A DNA stretch of 64,000 nt from Perilla frutescens (taxonomy: Eukaryota > Streptophyta > Magnoliopsida > Lamiales > Lamiaceae): positions 4,897,001 to 4,961,000 of the forward strand of contig BRKX01000014.1 in assembly GCA_026008535.1 (NCBI GenBank), read 5' to 3'. The position numbers and the translations under genes are program-made. The notes below the pieces were generated by a model. The model did no database searches and was not told the origin of the DNA. It saw only the letters and a list, made by a program, of their open reading frames with translations. This document shows, one piece after another, positions 58,864-64,000 of the stretch; position 1 is the first letter of the stretch; the number at the start of each line of letters is the position of its first letter.

Positions 58864-59119
58864 TACTCCCTCCGTCCCATTTTAATAGGCTGATTGGAGT
58901 TTTTCGCGAGGATTAAGAAAATGATTGGAAAAGACAATTAATCAAGAAGCTTACTAATATGCCCCTATTTAATTATTTGATATTAAATTAATACTTAATG
59001 TAAACATATTAAATATGAGTATATATTAATAAATTAACTAAATATATATAGAAATATATCTATATATCGGGACATACCAAAAAGGAAAACAAGCCTATCA
59101 AAGTGGGACGGAGGGAGTA
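58864..59119. mobile_element. Stowaway MITE (Tc1/mariner type), well preserved
   Basis: TACTCCCTCCGTCCCATTTT at the left and TACTCCCTCCGTCCCACTTT reversed at the right, with AATAGGCT/GATAGGCT following. TA flanks. 256 bp. It shares inner sequence (TTAATGTAAACATATTAAATA) with 56850-57050. Confidence 0.92.
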
Positions 59120-60346
59120 ATTTAATTTGGAAACAAATTCAAATCATTCCAACACAACTTCAGGGGCATCATCCTGAAGAATCGAAAAAGGAATTCAAAG
59201 TTTGCACACCCTCTCCGGAGCTCCCCCTGTAAAAGAAAGAAAATTACCCCCACAATCTGAATCTTTGGATTGTAAAGCACCAACTCGAGGCATTGCATCA
59301 TCACTTACAAAATTCTTAAGAACACTTGCCTTAGTAGATTCCATAGTCTTCCGCAATCCCAATTGAGGATTCTGAGTCTGATGGTCTAACAGGGGCAATT
59401 CCTTCCTAGTCTCTGTTGTAGTAGCAACATTATGTCATTAACACCTTCAACCATATCAGAAAGAGTCATTGGAGAATCCATCGGCCTTCAACTCCACATT
59501 AGAAGATTGTACCTGACCAACCAAATCCTTCTAGCCTCCATTGAGTTAGCAACAACCACTTTAGAGGCAAAAGATTTCTACCCCACCAGACACTTGGACG
59601 TAAGGTGCTAAAATTTTTTATGTAAAAACTTGTATAAGACTATGTGAAAAGTCTTACCACGTTGAATTTAAGTCCAAACCACAAATAAGTGCCGTAGTTC
59701 ATTACTTACACCAAATAATATGAGAAACGTTTTCCACAAAGACTGTCTCATATATTCATAGTACAATGGGGCAACTTTTACTAATTATTTATATGAATTA
59801 AATTAAATTCTTAATACTGTTTCTAAGAATTTGATTTCTATAAATAATTATGGAGAAACCTAATTTAAAAAATAAAAATGAAAATGCATATAGTGAAATA
59901 TTTGGAATATTTCTGAATTGTCACACCTTGCAACTGATATTTTTTAAGATGTTTGCTTCCTCTATCTCTGTTTTAATTACGCAGATCTCTCCACTTCTGT
60001 CTGTTTCCCGTTTTCGGTTGGCTTCTTCCATCTGATTGCGAGCTTCACCCTACCGCCGATCTTCCACGCGGCACCACCACTCTCGCCGCCCGGCACGAGC
60101 CGTCACCGTCGTCTACCGTCATTTCGGCTTAACAGTCTAACCACCGTTCAGCCGTCAGCGCTTTACCCTGCTGTTCGCTGTTCTTCCCCCAACATCTGGA
60201 AACCCTAGTAATCTGATCCTGCTTGAATCAAATTTGCGCCACATTCGGAATTCCTGCTCGAATCTCACTCTAGATTATTCGAATTACGCATTTCATGGTC
60301 CGATAGTTGGTGATCAGGTACGAGATTTCCGTTTGAATAGTGAGAA
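59120..60346. other. Region upstream of COG3, with a possible coding relic
   Basis: 59140-59590 has broken open frames on the - strand (for example RKELPLLDHQTQNPQLGLRK) that look like a degraded protein-coding region, possibly from a LINE ORF1, but this is a guess. 60000-60346 is GC-richer and contains the likely leader of COG3, with a CT- and CG-rich 5' region and the leader ATTTCCGTTTGAATAGTGAGAA just before the start codon. Confidence 0.4.
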
Positions 60347-63300
60347 ATGTCTGCAGCCACGCCGGCGGGTGCGGGGAAGGCTGCTCTACCGAAATCCGGT
60401 GCGATCTCCAAAGGATACAACTTCGCCTCCACCTGGGAACAGGTTGTTTGTTTTGTTTCCCCCTTTTTCAACTCGATTAGTATTGCTTAGTACTATGTAT
60501 TTGATCACTGTTTTAAGCTGTTGCGTTGATAGATCAGATGCTGATTCTATTCCTTCATTCGTTTCCTAGTTACATTGGTTCTCTCTGTGTCTGTATTGAC
60601 CTAACCTATTTCAGTTATCCTTTGAACACCATGTTAGCTTAAGAATTGAATTTATTACAGTTTACCTTTTAATAATGTAGGGATAATAAATATACATATG
60701 TATATGTAGGTCGATGTGTTATACTGCCACTTGAGAGTTCTCTGATTTTTTCATGAGTACTGAGTTTCTCTATTGTTGCTAACTTTATCTCACTTTCTTA
60801 ATGTATTAGAATGCTCCATTGACAGAGCAACAGCAGGCAGCAGTTGTTGCGCTCTCCCATGCTGTTGCAGAAAGACAATTTCCTCCAAATCTGGTAGGTC
60901 TTTGGTCAATACATTGTCTTTTCTCTGATTATCTGTTTTCAAATTTGAGTGAATGCTATTGACAATGTTCTTGTTTTATTGGGAATCACAAGGCACAAGA
61001 TAAAGTTGCTGGACTGGAAAATGGCCTGTCTATTTCGACAAAGCACAGTGCGGCAGAGGATTCAGGTGTCATTGATGCAGTTTTAGTCAATACGAATGAG
61101 GTAGTTCACATTGTCCTGGTCTTTTTCACTAAATTTTAGAGCTCTATTTAGTCGCATGATTGGTTCTCAGATCTTGACATGATTTGCATGATACAACACT
61201 ATGTAATTCGTGCTTTAACATATTAAAAATTCTACGGATAGGCTTAAAACCATACGGACTGACTCTAAGATTAAGAAAAAGCATATTTAGAGTTCTGTGA
61301 TTCTTTTCTTTTCCTCTCTGGTACTGCTCTTGTATATAATTTTCTCCATTTATCTTTTATCTATCCTATTTATTGGCTAGGCTAACATACATTACTTACC
61401 TTGCAATCTTAGATGCTGCTTTTTCATGCTTTGGCTAAGATAAACTTCAATAAAGGAATTTGAATGGTCTATGTCTGAAATGCAGCTTTGGAACTTTGCA
61501 TTTCCTGTTTACTTCACAGCCTTTTTGAGTGTAATATTTCACAGCCTTTTTGAGTGTAATATTATGAGAATATTGAGAAGAGTGTAACAGAAGTTTAATA
61601 TCATGAGTTTTGGGAGAGAATTGTTTCTGGGGCCAGTCTTCAAATATTTGTAACCTAAATGCTAAAATAACAGCCTTGATAGATACACAGATGCATATGT
61701 ATTCATTTATGAGTGATTATTAATAAGAATTGAGGATTACATAATTTTGTATTACATGTAAGGTAATTATGTATCCAAAGAATCCGTTTTAAATATTAAA
61801 CCTATTTTCTGTCTCTGATGTTTCGGATACTGAGAGGTATTGCAATCTTGATGGAAGAGAAAATGAGAACCTTTGGTGGGATAGTTCCCACGGAGATACC
61901 TGTTCTCACCTTGTTCTATGAGAAATGGTAGCTCGACCTAAAGAATTGGAAGCCTTGCCTTGGTATTAGGAATATTTATAAAAAAGCCTTACTGGGGAAG
62001 TGGAGGTGCTGTTTTCTAGACGAAAATGGCTCTTTTTGGTATAAAGTCATTAAAAGCCAATGTGGTCTCCAGGTGAGTTAGTGGGATGCAGATCTTTCTG
62101 TTGGAACCTCCTTTTGAAGCCCTTGGAGAGGTATTTCTAGAGTTTACTTGGATTTCCATCAATCGATAATGGTCCTGGTTAGAAATGGCAATAAAGTGAG
62201 GTTTTGGGAAGATGTTAGGTGGGTGGTAATGAGTCTCTTTCAGCTTTATTTCCTTCTGTTTATCGGGTATATTCTTGGTATCACAAATGTACTGCTTCTT
62301 ATGTTTCTTTAAAGATTAAACCTCATCCTTCTTCATTCATCTCATTGGATTTTCACTTTTATCGTAATGCTAAAGAACTGGAGCTGCAAGAACTATGTTC
62401 TTTGCTTCCTCAAGTGAAGTGTGTTAAGCTTGATGAGAGTGAGGATGACGTGTCAGGAGGTGGGTTCTGGACTCTTCAGGAAATTTGTTTTTCTTTCCAT
62501 AGACTCTTATCCTCCTTCTCCAATTTTGAATTGAATCTGGAAAGTTCCCGAACCTAAGTAGGTCCAAGTCTTTTCATTGGCTGATGGTATTGGGTAAGTT
62601 GCTGACTTGTGATGAGCTGAGACATTTTCCTTGCAGTTCTCTTTCCCAGATTGGCATGCTTTGTGCAGGAATTAGACAGACAATCTGTACCACACGTTTC
62701 TGCATTGTTCATTTACTCTGAACTTATGGCATAGATTTCTGAGGTAGTTGGGCTCCCAGTGCTGAATATGTTTTGTCAGGGACTTATTTTTGTCTAAGCA
62801 TGGAGTCTCTATCTGCTAAAGAGGTTAAGTGTTATTTGAGGGGTGTTATCATTCCAGCCTTGTGTTGGTCTCTTTAAATAAAGGAATTGAAGGATGTTTG
62901 TAGATAAAGTATTATTCAGAAGAGGAGTGGGATAGGGTGAAGCTTAGAGTTGCCTGGTGGACTTTTACTATGTCAGTGGTGCTAGAGATTGAAGCTTTAG
63001 TTTATAGTTGGATTATTGTGACCATTTTTGTTCTCTTTTAATAAATTTTCTATTTCTTGTAGTCTGTAAAAAATTATATACTTTTGGATGATATGTTGAT
63101 GCCTGTTTTGTTATGAGTTTATGGACACTATCTAGATCCGACTCCACCTGAAGATCATATACGAATTACTTTCAATTTTCCTTCTTGCAGTTCTATAAAT
63201 GGTTTGCTGATCTCGAAGCAGCTATGAAATCAGAGGTTACCTTAGTTTTCTATTTGGTCGTGAATCCCTTGGTTTACAATTTTTTTTCCCTATGTCATTA

Positions 63301-63985
63301 AGGTGCCCTTTTCTTTCTTTAGACAGAAGAGAAATATCAGCATTATGTGAGGACACTAACAGAGCGAATACAAACATGTGACACCATACTCAATCAGGTA
63401 AAATATTACCTTCTTTTTCTCATAGCCACTTTAAAGAATTCTATCTCAATATTTGATCCAAATTTAGTTTATGTTTCTGATACTTTATAACTAAATTATT
63501 GGTTAAATGACTTGATATAGGTGGATGAAACACTTGAATTATTTAATGAACTACAACTTCAGCATCAAGCAGTTGCAACAAAGACAAAAACACTGCATGA
63601 TGCATGTGACCGGCTGGTAACTATGGCTCTTTTACTTGTTTTCTAAGATCTTGCAAAAAAAAAAAAAAAAAACACTGTTGTTGAGTAGTTAGATTTGTAA
63701 GTTCAATAAAGTGAGAATTATTGTTGATTTCAATTAGGGATTTTGGAACTCTATCCATTGACCATATTCAGCATATTCCTACTTCTAGCAATTTGATTAG
63801 TGTAAAATGATTAATCATGAATGAGTGATAGATAGAAGAAAGATGTGGTCTTTAACTTGTTTAGCTGTTGATTGCATCAAACAGTCAATTTGTTACTCAT
63901 TTTGCAGGTAATGGAGAAGCAAAGGCTAATCGAGTTTGCTGAATCACTTCGTGCTAAGCTTAACTACTTTGATGAACTGGAGAAT
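60347..63985 (+). CDS. COG3: COG3, conserved oligomeric Golgi complex subunit 3 (N-terminal part)
   Basis: COG3 is a lobe-A subunit of the COG tether, which captures retrograde vesicles at the Golgi. Seven in-phase exons: 60347-60442, 60810-60893, 60993-61100, 63191-63235, 63323-63397, 63521-63616 and 63908-63985. All introns are GT-AG and phase 0, and together they encode 194 residues. Diagnostic parts are LPKSGAISKGYNFASTWEQ, NAPLTEQQQAAVVALSHAVA, FYKWFADLEAAMKSE, VDETLELFNELQLQHQ and AKLNYFDELEN, which match plant COG3. This N-terminal helical region forms the coiled-coil that binds other COG subunits. The gene continues beyond the right edge (Arabidopsis COG3 is about 780 residues). Intron 3 is long because of a LINE relic. 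Confidence 0.96.
61515..61563. repeat. Short tandem duplication in COG3 intron 3
   Basis: TTCACAGCCTTTTTGAGTGT plus AATAT occurs twice in direct tandem. No function is evident. Confidence 0.9.
61835..63060 (+). mobile_element. LINE relic in COG3 intron 3
   Basis: Readings include LVARPKELGGLGIRNIYKKA, LLGKWRCCFLDENGSFWYKV and VRNGNKVRFWEDVRWV, the region after reverse transcriptase in plant L1-type elements. It ends in AATAAATTTTC text like a LINE tail. Stops and frameshifts are present. It is in the same orientation as COG3, within an intron, and should be removed by splicing. Confidence 0.85.
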
Positions 63986-64000
63986 GTATGGTTTGAATGT

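Noticed and set aside
60234..60569. 111-codon open frame over the COG3 start
   Set aside because: Frame shadow. The COG3 reading from 60347 is supported by strong homology and splice sites.
62219..62557. Separate small gene in COG3 intron
   Set aside because: The frame lies within LINE-derived sequence and has no independent support.

Overview
The window is nuclear DNA from a flowering plant: AT-rich, with spliced eudicot-type genes and many typical plant transposable elements. I cannot name the species. The repeat families look like those of asterids such as Lamiales, but that is only an impression.

Three host genes are supported. (1) A type-I pectin methylesterase with a PMEI pro-domain lies on the + strand at 20706-23211. 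It has three exons joined by two phase-1 introns, 527 codons in all, and looks intact. (2) A proline-rich Pollen Ole e 1/extensin-type secreted protein lies on the - strand at 49151-47973, with two exons and 184 codons. (3) The first seven exons of COG3, a Golgi tethering-complex subunit, lie on the + strand from 60347 and run off the right edge.

Most of the remaining sequence is transposable elements. From left to right: inverted AT-rich arrays (1-1760); a SINE (3547-3662); a gag-only LTR retrotransposon (5266-12392, - strand) with a LINE inserted in its 3' LTR; a hAT-type element (14158-15137) followed by a 177-bp tandem duplication; two Stowaway-like MITEs; the pectinesterase gene; a 0.9-kb fold-back element (24043-24965); a second hAT-type element (27194-28442); a - strand LINE split by a solo LTR (29860-32900); a SINE (33019-33117); a Harbinger-like element with a GC-rich core (33830-34552); several Mutator-like TIR elements (35774-36042, 36678-38451 with 36777-38190 nested inside, 41823-42819); a CACTA-like element holding the start of a gypsy element; a MuDR-like transposase relic; a gypsy pol fragment; a third hAT-type element made of short palindromic repeats (46522-47168); the Ole e 1 gene; a nested Mutator-like pair (50847-56377 outside, about 51235-54200 inside) carrying a broken piece of a BRI1-like-2 receptor kinase gene; a copia relic; a Stowaway MITE; and COG3, whose third intron contains a LINE relic.

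The best candidates for something undescribed are the kinase-fragment-carrying element at 51-56 kb, the exon-like coding remnant of unknown origin inside the 36777-38190 element, the three hAT-type elements that share ends but carry different short-repeat interiors, and the partial exon duplication with a second splice donor in intron 1 of the pectinesterase gene. No prokaryotic-type system, CRISPR array, rRNA or tRNA gene was seen.
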